This document shows, one piece after another, positions 1 through 7,258 of a stretch of 21,515 nucleotides of DNA. Within the stretch, counting starts at the first letter, position 1, and each line of letters opens with the position of its first letter. The position numbers and the translations under genes are program-made. Origin of the DNA: Pseudomonadota bacterium (GTDB lineage: Bacteria > Pseudomonadota > Alphaproteobacteria > UBA9219 > RGZA01); assembly GCA_016195205.1 (NCBI GenBank), contig JACQAB010000051.1, forward strand, positions 1-21,515. The letters are read 5' to 3'. Under the pieces are notes generated by a model that saw only the letters and a program-made list of their open reading frames with translations, had not been told where the DNA came from and searched no databases.

Positions 1-638
1 TCATTCGCCGCCGGGAAATTGGCCGAAAAATAAGCATAGGCCAGCTCATCATCCTCGGATTCTGCAATGCGGCCCAGACCCACTTTCAGCCGCTCAAGAC
101 GCGAAAGCTTTTCCTTTTCGAGGTACTTCTCAAGAAAATTGTAGAATAGCTTGTAATGGCGGTGTTCATCGCCCGCGATGTTGCGACAGATTTGTTTAAG
201 TACCGGCTCATCCGCGGCGTCGGCCAACGCGGTGTAGTAAGAACTGGTTCCCGTTTCCACGATGCAGCGGGCGATGAGTTCCCCGGCATGCGAACCGCGG
301 ATAGATTCCTTGGCGTTCACGTCGATGCGATAGCCTTCGGTGAAGCGCTTGAAACTTTCTTCGAAATTAAACGACGGATCGGCTTTTTCCGCCCAGCGGC
401 CGAGGGCCACGCCATGCTGCACCTCTTCCCGGCCCCAGACACGCGCGGCTTCCTGAAATTCAGGATCGTCGGCAAAGACGTTTTCCAGGTAAGTTACATA
501 ATCGGCGGCGTTGTATTCCACCATCGCCGCGGCCTTGGCGATTTTGAGCAATTCTTGGTCCACCCGCGCCGGATCAAATTGATCCCAGGGCAGGGTTTCT
601 ACGGTCCAGTGCGGTTGTGCAGGAAGGGCGTTTTGCAT
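1..638 (-). CDS. Ferritin-like / acyl-ACP desaturase-like diiron protein, 3' end cut by window edge
   Basis: The minus-strand frame opens at an ATG (complement of 636-638) and stays open to the left edge, giving at least 212 residues with no stop, so the C-terminus is missing. The protein shows the four-helix diiron pattern: Glu41, then Glu72-x-x-His75 (EEVQH), then Glu128, then Glu158-x-x-His161 (DEHRH), with about 30 residues between the paired ligands. This ligand order is known from ferritin-like proteins and soluble acyl-ACP desaturases, whose equivalent motifs are EENRH and DEKRH. The role is therefore an iron-dependent oxidase, hydroxylase or desaturase; the substrate cannot be told. 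No good Shine-Dalgarno precedes the ATG. A plus-strand open frame over the same bases is an antisense shadow. Confidence 0.8.
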   Translation of the reverse strand, partial: MQNALPAQPHWTVETLPWDQFDPARVDQELLKIAKAAAMVEYNAADYVTYLENVFADDPEFQEAARVWGREEVQHGVALGRWAEKADPSFNFEESFKRFTEGYRIDVNAKESIRGSHAGELIARCIVETGTSSYYTALADAADEPVLKQICRNIAGDEHRHYKLFYNFLEKYLEKEKLSRLERLKVGLGRIAESEDDELAYAYFSANFPAAN

Positions 639-660
639 GGGGGGACAAGAGTTCAAGACA

Positions 661-686
661 TACATAATTTTATGGAATCTTGTCAA
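661..686 (-). promoter_or_regulatory. Possible sigma-70-type promoter of the diiron protein gene
   Basis: On the minus strand a perfect TTGACA (complement of 681-686) is followed after 14 nt by TATGTA (complement of 661-666), about 22 nt ahead of the ATG at 638. The -35 is ideal but the spacing is short, so the exact -10 is uncertain. Confidence 0.35.
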
Positions 687-725
687 TTCCAGGGCCGATT
701 TTAACTAACGGAGGAATTGTGGGGA

Positions 726-1688
726 TTATCCCTTGGCGCGCGTGGACTGCGTGGTCATACGTGCAATGACACGGTCGATATAGGTGTTGATCTGCCCGAT
801 TTTGTTTTCACGGATCAGCACGCGCACCGGGTCGCCGGCGTTATTGTCTTCGGTATAAACATAACGCAAGTATGGCCCGTCGGGCCGCAAGGTTTGATGC
901 AATACGGCCACCAAGCCCGAAGCCATGTCGAGCCCGGCGCTGGAACCAATTTCGGTTTCAGCCATGCGGATAATGGCGGCCATCGCCTCTTCAATGGTTC
1001 CGGAATGCACCGTGGTGATCACCAAGTGCCCGGTAGTCGCCGCGCGCAGCACCTGGGCCGCGGCGGCAGGGGTGCGGATTTCGCCGACCAGAATATAACG
1101 TGGCGCCCAGCGTAGCGCGCGCTTCAGCGCCGGCGCCCATTCCTGATCGTCGTGCACTTCCACCTGGAAGCAATAGCCGCGATCACCGATCTTTCCGGCC
1201 AAATCATATTCCGTGGGGTCTTCGATGGTTACGGCAATATTGTTATAGCGCCGGCAATAATCCGTGAGCAGAGCGAAAGCGGTAGTGGTTTTGCCCGCGC
1301 CCGTGGCGCCCGAAAGCAAAATAAGCCCGGTGCGTGTGGAAAACGATTTCAACGACTGTACAATTCTCGGATTGAATCCAAGTTTGTCCAGATCGGGTGG
1401 TTGGGGTGGAAAGCGCCGCAGGCATACCCATTCCTGTCCGTCATTGGCCTTCTGGTGCGTGCAGCGCATGCGGATACCGACATAGGTGAAAGAGCCGCTG
1501 TCATCCTGTTCGTTTACCTTGATGTGATGGATCAACCCTGCACTATCTTTATTATAATCTTCGGGAAGATACTGACTGTCGCGGCCGTACTGACCCACTT
1601 TGCGCGGGCGATAAAGGCTGGGTCCAGACGCGTCAATGCGCAGGTATAAATCGGAAAAATCGAGATCCTTGATGGACTTGAGACTCAT
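726..1688 (-). CDS. GspE/PilT/DotB-family secretion or pilus ATPase
   Basis: A 320-residue hexameric-type secretion ATPase. The N-terminal domain opens with an FSDLYLR motif resembling the SDLHL element of PilT-like proteins. The C-terminal motor has Walker A GATGAGKT (127-134), an Asp box around EDPTEYD (156-162), Walker B ILVGEIR (199-205) and a His box TTVHSG (225-230). In this superfamily the proteins power pilus retraction or extension, type II secretion, or, as DotB/TraJ, type IVB secretion. The short N-terminal domain fits the PilT/DotB branch better than GspE, which has a long N1 domain. It lies 55 nt downstream of secD on the same strand, the place usually held by secF, with no pilus or Dot/Icm neighbours in view. 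The family call is firm; the choice of machine is inference. Confidence 0.85.
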   Translation of the reverse strand: MSLKSIKDLDFSDLYLRIDASGPSLYRPRKVGQYGRDSQYLPEDYNKDSAGLIHHIKVNEQDDSGSFTYVGIRMRCTHQKANDGQEWVCLRRFPPQPPDLDKLGFNPRIVQSLKSFSTRTGLILLSGATGAGKTTTAFALLTDYCRRYNNIAVTIEDPTEYDLAGKIGDRGYCFQVEVHDDQEWAPALKRALRWAPRYILVGEIRTPAAAAQVLRAATTGHLVITTVHSGTIEEAMAAIIRMAETEIGSSAGLDMASGLVAVLHQTLRPDGPYLRYVYTEDNNAGDPVRVLIRENKIGQINTYIDRVIARMTTQSTRAKG

Positions 1689-1743
1689 CAGACGGCTTTC
1701 CTTGAGGGGCGCGAATTATCCCACGCCGCAAGTAAGGAAATCG

Positions 1744-3315
1744 TTAAATCGGCAAGGCCTTGGGACGCCGCAGCTTCGTCCAGGTCACCACCATCAGGCG
1801 ATTCAACTCAATCGCCGTGAAAAGCGAGGTGAGAATGCCCAGGCTGAGTGTCACACCGAATCCTTTGATCGGTCCTGAGCCCAGCCAGAACATCAGCGTG
1901 GCGCCGATCAGATGCGTGACGTTGGCGTCGATAATCGCCGACATGGCGCGGCGGTATCCGGCATCCAGCGCGCCCAGCAGCGTGCGGCCCTGTTTATATT
2001 CATCGCGCATGCGTTCATAAATCAGCACGTTGGAATCCACCGAAGTACCAATCACCAGCATGATGCCGGCAATGCCCGGCAGCGTCAGCGTGGCGCCCAA
2101 AACCGACATGCAGGTCAGGATGAGAGTCAGGTTGAAGAACAGCGAGATAATCGAGAAAACGCCGAACAGCCCATAGGTGATGACCATAATGGCGATGATC
2201 AGCACCAGGCCGATCAACAGGGCAAACATGCCGCTTTTAATGGAATCCGAACCCAGGCCTGCACCCACGGTGCGCTCTTCCAACACCACCAGCGGCGCCG
2301 GCAAGGCGCCCGCGCGCAGCAGCAGGGCCAGATCCTGCGCGCTCTGTACCGTGAAATTGCCTGAAATAATGCCGCGCCCACCCAGAATGGGCTCACGGAT
2401 TACGGGGGCGCTGATCACCTCATTGTCAAGAATGATGGCAAAACGCTTGCCTACATTGCTGCTGGTGGCGTCGGCGAATTTTCTGCCGCCCATGCCATCG
2501 AAAGCGAAAGACACCACCGGCATGCCCTGTTCAAAAGCGGCCTGGGCGTCGGTCAACGTTTCGCCGGTAAGGATCACACGGCGGTTGACGACTTCTTGCT
2601 TTTCGGGGTTATCAGTAGTAGGCAACGCCTCGAACCCCGCGGGGATGCGGTGCGCGGCGATATCTTGCGGCGTGACTTCGTCATTCACGAACTGAAAAGT
2701 GAGTTTGGCGGTTTTGCCCAGCAGCGTTTTGATGTGTTCCGGATCGCTTACACCGGGAAGCTGCACCATGATGCGGTTTTCACCTTCGCGCTGGATCGAG
2801 GGTTCACGCGTGCCGGTTTCGTCTATACGGCGGCGCACGATTTCAATCGATTGGTCGACCACCTGACGTTTACGCTCGCGCACCGCTTCTTCGTTCAGGC
2901 TGACACGCAAGGTGTTGCCCTGCGTCTCAAAAACAAGCCCCACTTCCATTCCAGCCAGAGCCGCGCGTGCGGTTTCAAGGTCGGACGCCTTGGTGATCGT
3001 CACCTGCGCCTTGCCGTTTTCGGCGTTGAGATTTTCGTAAGGGATTTCTTTCTTGCGCAATTCCGTACGCATTTCGTCAACCAATGCGTTGACGCGGTCG
3101 GCCATGGCCACGTCGGTTTTCACTTCCAGCAGCAGATGCGATCCGCCCTGCAGATCAAGCCCCAGCGTCACCGTGCGGCTGGGCAGCCACGAAGGCACAT
3201 GCGTTTCCAGCCACTGGCGCGAGTTTTGCGGCAGCACGTTGGGCAGTGCGTACAGAATGGAAAGCACCGCTACCGTGATGATCAGAACAATGTTCCAGCG
3301 GGAAAGGTTAAGCAT
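1744..3315 (-). CDS. secD: Protein translocase subunit SecD
   Basis: SecD works with SecF and YajC on the SecYEG channel, using the proton gradient to pull proteins out of the translocon on the periplasmic side. The 523-residue protein has an N-terminal transmembrane helix (about 8-25), the family motif GLDLQGGSH (52-60), a large periplasmic P1 region, and five C-terminal helices from about residue 375. The conserved TM4 aspartate is kept in SVDSNVLIYER, and the DANVTHLIGA...GSGPIKGFGVTLS stretch matches the family. The length suits alphaproteobacterial SecD, which lacks the extra domain of the 615-residue E. coli protein. A 71-residue gene ends 6 nt upstream. No secF follows. Confidence 0.97.
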   Translation of the reverse strand: MLNLSRWNIVLIITVAVLSILYALPNVLPQNSRQWLETHVPSWLPSRTVTLGLDLQGGSHLLLEVKTDVAMADRVNALVDEMRTELRKKEIPYENLNAENGKAQVTITKASDLETARAALAGMEVGLVFETQGNTLRVSLNEEAVRERKRQVVDQSIEIVRRRIDETGTREPSIQREGENRIMVQLPGVSDPEHIKTLLGKTAKLTFQFVNDEVTPQDIAAHRIPAGFEALPTTDNPEKQEVVNRRVILTGETLTDAQAAFEQGMPVVSFAFDGMGGRKFADATSSNVGKRFAIILDNEVISAPVIREPILGGRGIISGNFTVQSAQDLALLLRAGALPAPLVVLEERTVGAGLGSDSIKSGMFALLIGLVLIIAIMVITYGLFGVFSIISLFFNLTLILTCMSVLGATLTLPGIAGIMLVIGTSVDSNVLIYERMRDEYKQGRTLLGALDAGYRRAMSAIIDANVTHLIGATLMFWLGSGPIKGFGVTLSLGILTSLFTAIELNRLMVVTWTKLRRPKALPI

Positions 3316-3321
3316 CTCGGG

Positions 3322-3537
3322 TTACCAAGCCTTGCCATAAGGCTGAATGGGAGAAGTGTATCTTTGGCCCTTATAGATGGTCACACGATGGGGATTTCCA
3401 TCCAGATCAGCTTCGACCGAAGAAGGATAAGATTCGGGATAACGTTCATTAGCCCTCTCAATATCGGCTCTGGTTATTTCATCCATTGCCAAGGTCGGAA
3501 GCATCCATCGCCCTTCCTGCTTTTCATCTCTGGCCAT
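3322..3537 (-). CDS. Small protein of unknown function between yajC and secD
   Basis: A 71-residue charged, soluble protein with no signal peptide or membrane segment, which I do not recognise. It is likely real: a GGAG Shine-Dalgarno lies 8 nt before the ATG, it fills the yajC-secD gap exactly (20 nt after yajC, 6 nt before secD), and it runs in the operon's direction. The Tyr- and Pro-rich C-terminal half (IYKGQRYTSP) looks like a short beta-rich fold. yajC and secD are normally adjacent, so this is an insertion into a conserved operon. A SecDF-related role would be speculation. Confidence 0.6.
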   Translation of the reverse strand: MARDEKQEGRWMLPTLAMDEITRADIERANERYPESYPSSVEADLDGNPHRVTIYKGQRYTSPIQPYGKAW

Positions 3538-3557
3538 TTTATTCTCCGTAGATTTGC

Positions 3558-3932
3558 TTAATCTTTCTTGGGCGAGGCATCGGGCTCGGTTTTGGCGTTC
3601 ACCTGAGTGATGGTGCTTTTGACCACCGTGACCTTCACGCCGTCGGCGATTTCTACCACCGCCTCGTCGCCCTCGACCTTCACCACCGTGCCGATAAAGC
3701 CGCCACCCGTTACCACACGGTCACCGCGGCGCAGCCCTTCGACCATGGTCTTATGCTGCTCATACTTTTTTTGCTGCGGGCGGATGAGGAAGAAATAGAA
3801 CACGCCGAAAATCAGGAACAGCGGCACGAACTGCATCAGCGCGCCTTCCACGGTATTCGAGGCCGGGCCTTGCGGCGCGGGCGCGGCACTGGGGGCGGTT
3901 TCGGCAAAAGCTTGGGAAATCAGGGAGAGCAT
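3558..3932 (-). CDS. yajC: Preprotein translocase subunit YajC
   Basis: YajC is the small single-span partner of SecDF. The 124-residue protein has an Ala/Pro-rich N-terminal extension, one transmembrane helix (about 33-50, PLFLIFGVFYFF) followed by the family signature LIRPQQKK, then the soluble domain with GDRVVTGGGFIGTVV. It ends in a charged lysine-rich tail. A clear AAGGA Shine-Dalgarno stands 6 nt ahead of the ATG. It heads the yajC-orphan-secD-ATPase run on the minus strand. Confidence 0.96.
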   Translation of the reverse strand: MLSLISQAFAETAPSAAPAPQGPASNTVEGALMQFVPLFLIFGVFYFFLIRPQQKKYEQHKTMVEGLRRGDRVVTGGGFIGTVVKVEGDEAVVEIADGVKVTVVKSTITQVNAKTEPDASPKKD

Positions 3933-3998
3933 CGGGAATCCTTAGGTTCAGGAGAGAGGAGACGTTATGGAATTTCCATGGCTGAAAAGCAAGATTGC

Positions 3999-4898
3999 TC
4001 ACTTAAAAGCCTGCCTTAGGCCTTCCGCAGTGGTCAGCGCGGGCTGCCAGCCCCATTCGTGCTGAACGGGGCCCAGATCAACCTGCAGCGGTTCGGCCAG
4101 GCTACGCGCCGTTTGCCCATGATTTAGAAAAGTGGCGCCCAAATTCAAAAGCCAGGGCGGGCAGGCCCACAGGCTGGGCGGCGGAAGTTTGGCAGCCTGG
4201 GCGGCCAGAAGCGCGAAGTCCTTCGGGGAAATTTCGTCCTTGTCGCGGATGGCAAAAACCCCCGGCCCATCGCGGCGCAGATAATGAGAAAAAAAATCTT
4301 TCACCGTTTCGATAGAAGCAAAGGCACGCGGCTGCGTCAGCCCACCAAAAGGCAGCGGCCATCCGCGGCGCATGAAATGAAGCAGCGAAGTAAAACTTCC
4401 CGGAGCGTTAACGCCATACACCATGGGAAGCCGGATGGACGTGAGCGAAAGCCCGCTTTGCCTGGCGAACACCTGCAGCTTGCGTTCGGCTTCCAGCTTG
4501 CTCATCCGATAGGGATAAAGATTCCAGGCCTTCTGGGCGGTAATCCGCCCTTCGTGAAAGCGGTTTTCCAGAAGCTGCGCGCCGACCGAACTGATGAAAA
4601 GAAACCGCTTCACCCCCGCCTGTGCGGCCAGGGTGGCTATATGCAAGGGAAAATCGACATTGTCCTGGTGATAAAGCGCTTGAATATTTTTTGGATTTTC
4701 ATGCTGATGCACGCGCGCCGCGGCGTGGATGACAAGCTTTTGTTCTTTAAAAATATCGGCGCCATTCCAGAGCGGGTCGTGATAATCGGGCAACGCGCTT
4801 CGCGTCAGCGCGGTAACTTCATGCCCCTGTGCTGCAAGATGCTGCGTCAGCGCATGGCCAATATAGCCGCCCGCCCCGGTGATCAGGATTTTCATCAT
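3999..4898 (-). CDS. NAD-dependent epimerase/dehydratase (extended SDR), nucleotide-sugar type
   Basis: A 299-residue extended short-chain dehydrogenase/reductase. The Rossmann signature GAGGYIG lies at residues 8-14, the segment VIHAAARVH corresponds to the HLAARVH found in nucleotide-sugar reductases and epimerases of the WbpV type, the SS of FISSVGA supplies the catalytic serine, and YRMSK is the YxxxK active site. The frame is open further upstream, but the ATG at 4898 is preferred because the glycosyltransferase stop overlaps it (ATGA) and the protein then begins at its beta-1 strand; the adjacent ATG at 4895 is equally possible. An AGGG lies about 6 nt before the first ATG. With its partner it probably modifies a sugar for a surface polysaccharide. 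The exact sugar is unknown. Confidence 0.85.
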   Translation of the reverse strand: MMKILITGAGGYIGHALTQHLAAQGHEVTALTRSALPDYHDPLWNGADIFKEQKLVIHAAARVHQHENPKNIQALYHQDNVDFPLHIATLAAQAGVKRFLFISSVGAQLLENRFHEGRITAQKAWNLYPYRMSKLEAERKLQVFARQSGLSLTSIRLPMVYGVNAPGSFTSLLHFMRRGWPLPFGGLTQPRAFASIETVKDFFSHYLRRDGPGVFAIRDKDEISPKDFALLAAQAAKLPPPSLWACPPWLLNLGATFLNHGQTARSLAEPLQVDLGPVQHEWGWQPALTTAEGLRQAFK

Positions 4899-5647
4899 GG
4901 TGACCCTGCTCGCTTGGCCAAGGCATGCGCGCCATAGCTGAGTAAACAATAAACGGAATAGCCGAGCGGTAGTTTTTCCACTCCGCGATAAATATGCCAA
5001 ACCTTGGCAATCGCTTTAAGTTTGTTGCTGGAAAGCGAATGCCGCCGCACGCGATAGCGCAACAAATCCTCATCCAACCCATAGGCCACATGCCCCTGAG
5101 CCATAAGCGAGAGCCAGGTGGCAAAGTCGTAATAATTCACCTGGCGAAAGTTGAACGGCCCCGTGATTTGCCGGTCGACCATCATGCTGGAATTGGGCAT
5201 GGCGGTGTTCTTCAGAAGATCGCGATAAGCCAGCTTTGCCGGTGGATGAATAATAGGCCCAAGTTTTTTTCCATTTTCATTCATGCGGCGATGGGCGGTG
5301 AAGCTGAGCGCCGCGTTTTTCTTTTGCATGAAGGCCAGCTGGCGGGAAAGTTTTTCCGGCAGCCAATAATCATCGGCATCCAGCACCGTTACATAACGCC
5401 CACCGGCCAGGGCCAGGGCCGCTTGCGCCGCGGCGGGAGCGCCGTCGTTATTTTCATGAAAGATCGGCTTGATGCGGGAATCTTTTGCGGCATAGCGGCG
5501 GATTATTTCAGCCGTGCCGTCGGTCGAGGCGTCGTCGACCACGCACCATTCCCAGTCCGTGAATCTCTGCGCAAAAATCGACTCGGCCGTTTCCGCAAGT
5601 GTGACGGCGGCGTTATAGGCGGGTGTAAGGATGGAAATTAGGGGCAT
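4895..5647 (-). CDS. Family 2 glycosyltransferase
   Basis: A 250-residue GT-A glycosyltransferase. It starts directly with the beta-1 signature ISILTPAYNA, then has WCVVDDASTDGT for nucleotide binding and VLDADDYW as the metal-binding DxD motif, followed by the acceptor region. Such enzymes add sugars to lipopolysaccharide, capsule or other surface glycans at the cytoplasmic face. I chose the ATG at 5647, which places ISILTPAYN at the very N-terminus as usual in the family; an ATG eight codons upstream (5671) is also in frame, and neither has a strong Shine-Dalgarno. The stop overlaps the start of the epimerase, so the two are translationally coupled. Divergent from the membrane-protein gene at 5741. 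Confidence 0.88.
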   Translation of the reverse strand: MPLISILTPAYNAAVTLAETAESIFAQRFTDWEWCVVDDASTDGTAEIIRRYAAKDSRIKPIFHENNDGAPAAAQAALALAGGRYVTVLDADDYWLPEKLSRQLAFMQKKNAALSFTAHRRMNENGKKLGPIIHPPAKLAYRDLLKNTAMPNSSMMVDRQITGPFNFRQVNYYDFATWLSLMAQGHVAYGLDEDLLRYRVRRHSLSSNKLKAIAKVWHIYRGVEKLPLGYSVYCLLSYGAHALAKRAGSP

Positions 5648-5740
5648 GCTGCGCCGCATGGTACAAGGCAAGTTGCCCGCAGCGCAAACCGATGCTAACG
5701 TTTACTTTCCACCTCTATCCCCCTCCTGAAGGAGCCAATC

Positions 5741-6169
5741 ATGGGCAGTGTCAACACCACACGCGTTATTATGGGCGGCATCGCGGCCGGCATTCTTATT
5801 TATTTCTTCGAAGGCCTGGTGCATATGGGCCTTCTGCATCATGATTGGGAAGCGTGGAAAACGTCGGTCGGGGCGGTCATTCACGGCCCGGCGAAAGACA
5901 TCTCGATGGCGCTATGGTTCGTATACTCGATCATCAGCGGCTTGCTGGGCTTGTGGATTTACGCCGGTATTCGGCCGCGCTATGGCGCCGGACCGCGCAC
6001 AGCGATCTATGCCGGCTTCCTGCTGTGGGCAGCAACGCATTTTACCGCCGCGCTTGATGCTTTTGCGATGGGCGTCATCCCGCATAAAATCGTCGTGACC
6101 GAATTGGCCTGCATGGCCTTGCTGATGCCGGTGGCGATTTTGGTCGGCGCCTATCTTTACAAGGAATAA
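5741..6169 (+). CDS. Four-helix integral membrane protein of unknown function
   Basis: A 142-residue hydrophobic protein with four predicted transmembrane stretches (roughly 9-30, 55-75, 88-108 and 118-138) and a His-rich loop after the first helix (HMGLLHHDW). A GGAG Shine-Dalgarno lies just upstream (TGAAGGAGCC). Its stop TAA is followed immediately by the GTG of miaA, so the two are probably cotranscribed and coupled. I do not recognise the family. The histidines could bind metal or haem, but nothing proves it. Confidence 0.75.
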   Translation: MGSVNTTRVIMGGIAAGILIYFFEGLVHMGLLHHDWEAWKTSVGAVIHGPAKDISMALWFVYSIISGLLGLWIYAGIRPRYGAGPRTAIYAGFLLWAATHFTAALDAFAMGVIPHKIVVTELACMALLMPVAILVGAYLYKE

Positions 6170-7111
6170 GTGGAACAAACGGCTCTTGTTGTCACCGGGC
6201 CGACGGGCAGCGGCAAATCCGGCCTTGCGCTGGCGCTTGCCGAAAAGCTGCGCGGCACGGTGATCAACGCCGATTCCATGCAGGTCTATAACCTGTATCC
6301 CCGGCTGACCGCCCAACCCGACGAGGCCGAGAAAAAGCGCGTGCCTCACGCGCTTTATTCTTCCGTCTCCCCGCCCGAGAAAAGCACCGCCGACAACTGG
6401 GCGCAGCAGGCGGCGGAAACCATCCGCGAGACTTTCAAGCAAAACCGGCTGCCGATTTTAACGGGCGGTACCGGTCTCTATTTGGAATTCCTGATGCACG
6501 GGCGTTCCGATATTCCCGACGTGCCGGAAGATTTTGTGCAGCAGGCCAAGGAAGACTTCGAAAAACTGGGCGGCGCGGCGGTGATTGAAAAGCTCCGCGA
6601 GATTGACCCCGCCTCGGCCACCCTGAAGCCGGGTGACCGCGCGCGGGTTGTGCGCGCCTGGTCGGTGTATCTGGCCACGGGGCGCAGTCTGGGCCAATGG
6701 CAGAAAGAAAGCTTCCAGCCGCCCAAGCAGGACTGGAATTACAAAACCATCTTCCTTCTGCCGGAGCGCCAGCAGCTTTACAGCAACATCAACGCGCGTT
6801 TTTTGAAGATGATTGAACAGGGCGCGTTGGACGAAGTGAAGGCCGCCCTGGCGCGAAACGTTCCGGCCGATCATCCGGCGCATAAGGCGCATGGCGCGCG
6901 CGAATTGCAGGACGTGATTGAAAAACGCTGGGGCCTGGACCAGGCCATTTCCCGCGCGCAGCAGCTGACGCGCAATTATGCCAAGCGGCAATTCACCTGG
7001 TTCAAGAACCGTTTCATGAAAAAAGAGAAAGAATCCGGCCGCGCTTTTTTGTCTCTAGAGGGCGCCGATTTTTCGGAGAATTTGGCGCAGAGCGTAACTT
7101 TTCTGAGTTAA
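6170..7111 (+). CDS. miaA: tRNA dimethylallyltransferase MiaA
   Basis: MiaA transfers a dimethylallyl group from DMAPP to N6 of A37 in tRNAs that read UNN codons. The 313-residue protein has the P-loop GPTGSGKS (10-17), the INADSMQVY acceptor-site motif, VPHALY, LTGGTGLYL, the RARVVRAWSVYLATG segment, and the C-terminal RNYAKRQFTWFKNR motif typical of the family. The start is GTG, directly after the stop of the membrane-protein gene, with AAGGA about 6 nt upstream inside that gene's last codons. A divergent ATP/DMAPP region (YPRLTAQPDEAEKKRVPH) still follows the alphaproteobacterial pattern. Confidence 0.95.
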   Translation: MEQTALVVTGPTGSGKSGLALALAEKLRGTVINADSMQVYNLYPRLTAQPDEAEKKRVPHALYSSVSPPEKSTADNWAQQAAETIRETFKQNRLPILTGGTGLYLEFLMHGRSDIPDVPEDFVQQAKEDFEKLGGAAVIEKLREIDPASATLKPGDRARVVRAWSVYLATGRSLGQWQKESFQPPKQDWNYKTIFLLPERQQLYSNINARFLKMIEQGALDEVKAALARNVPADHPAHKAHGARELQDVIEKRWGLDQAISRAQQLTRNYAKRQFTWFKNRFMKKEKESGRAFLSLEGADFSENLAQSVTFLS

Positions 7112-7258
7112 CGGCGGCGTTCATTTTTCATTAACCGAGTAACCTTCGGAATTTATTGGTCTCCTTTTTTGGCCTGCAAAATTACTTAAAATTAAACGGC
7201 TTAAGGCATTCTAGAGCTTGCATTTTCACGTTTCGGAATAACCGGCGAGAGTATTTTT

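Noticed and set aside
156..704. Plus-strand open frame of 182 codons
   Set aside because: It is antisense to the diiron protein, whose metal-binding motifs are on the minus strand. The plus translation shows no family features.
2596..3561. Plus-strand open frame of 321 codons over secD
   Set aside because: SecD is unmistakable on the minus strand; the plus frame is Phe/His/Arg-rich shadow.
3999..5000. Longer start of the epimerase at 5000
   Set aside because: The first 34 residues would overlap the glycosyltransferase gene and lie before the Rossmann strand; the ATGA overlap at 4898 is more natural.
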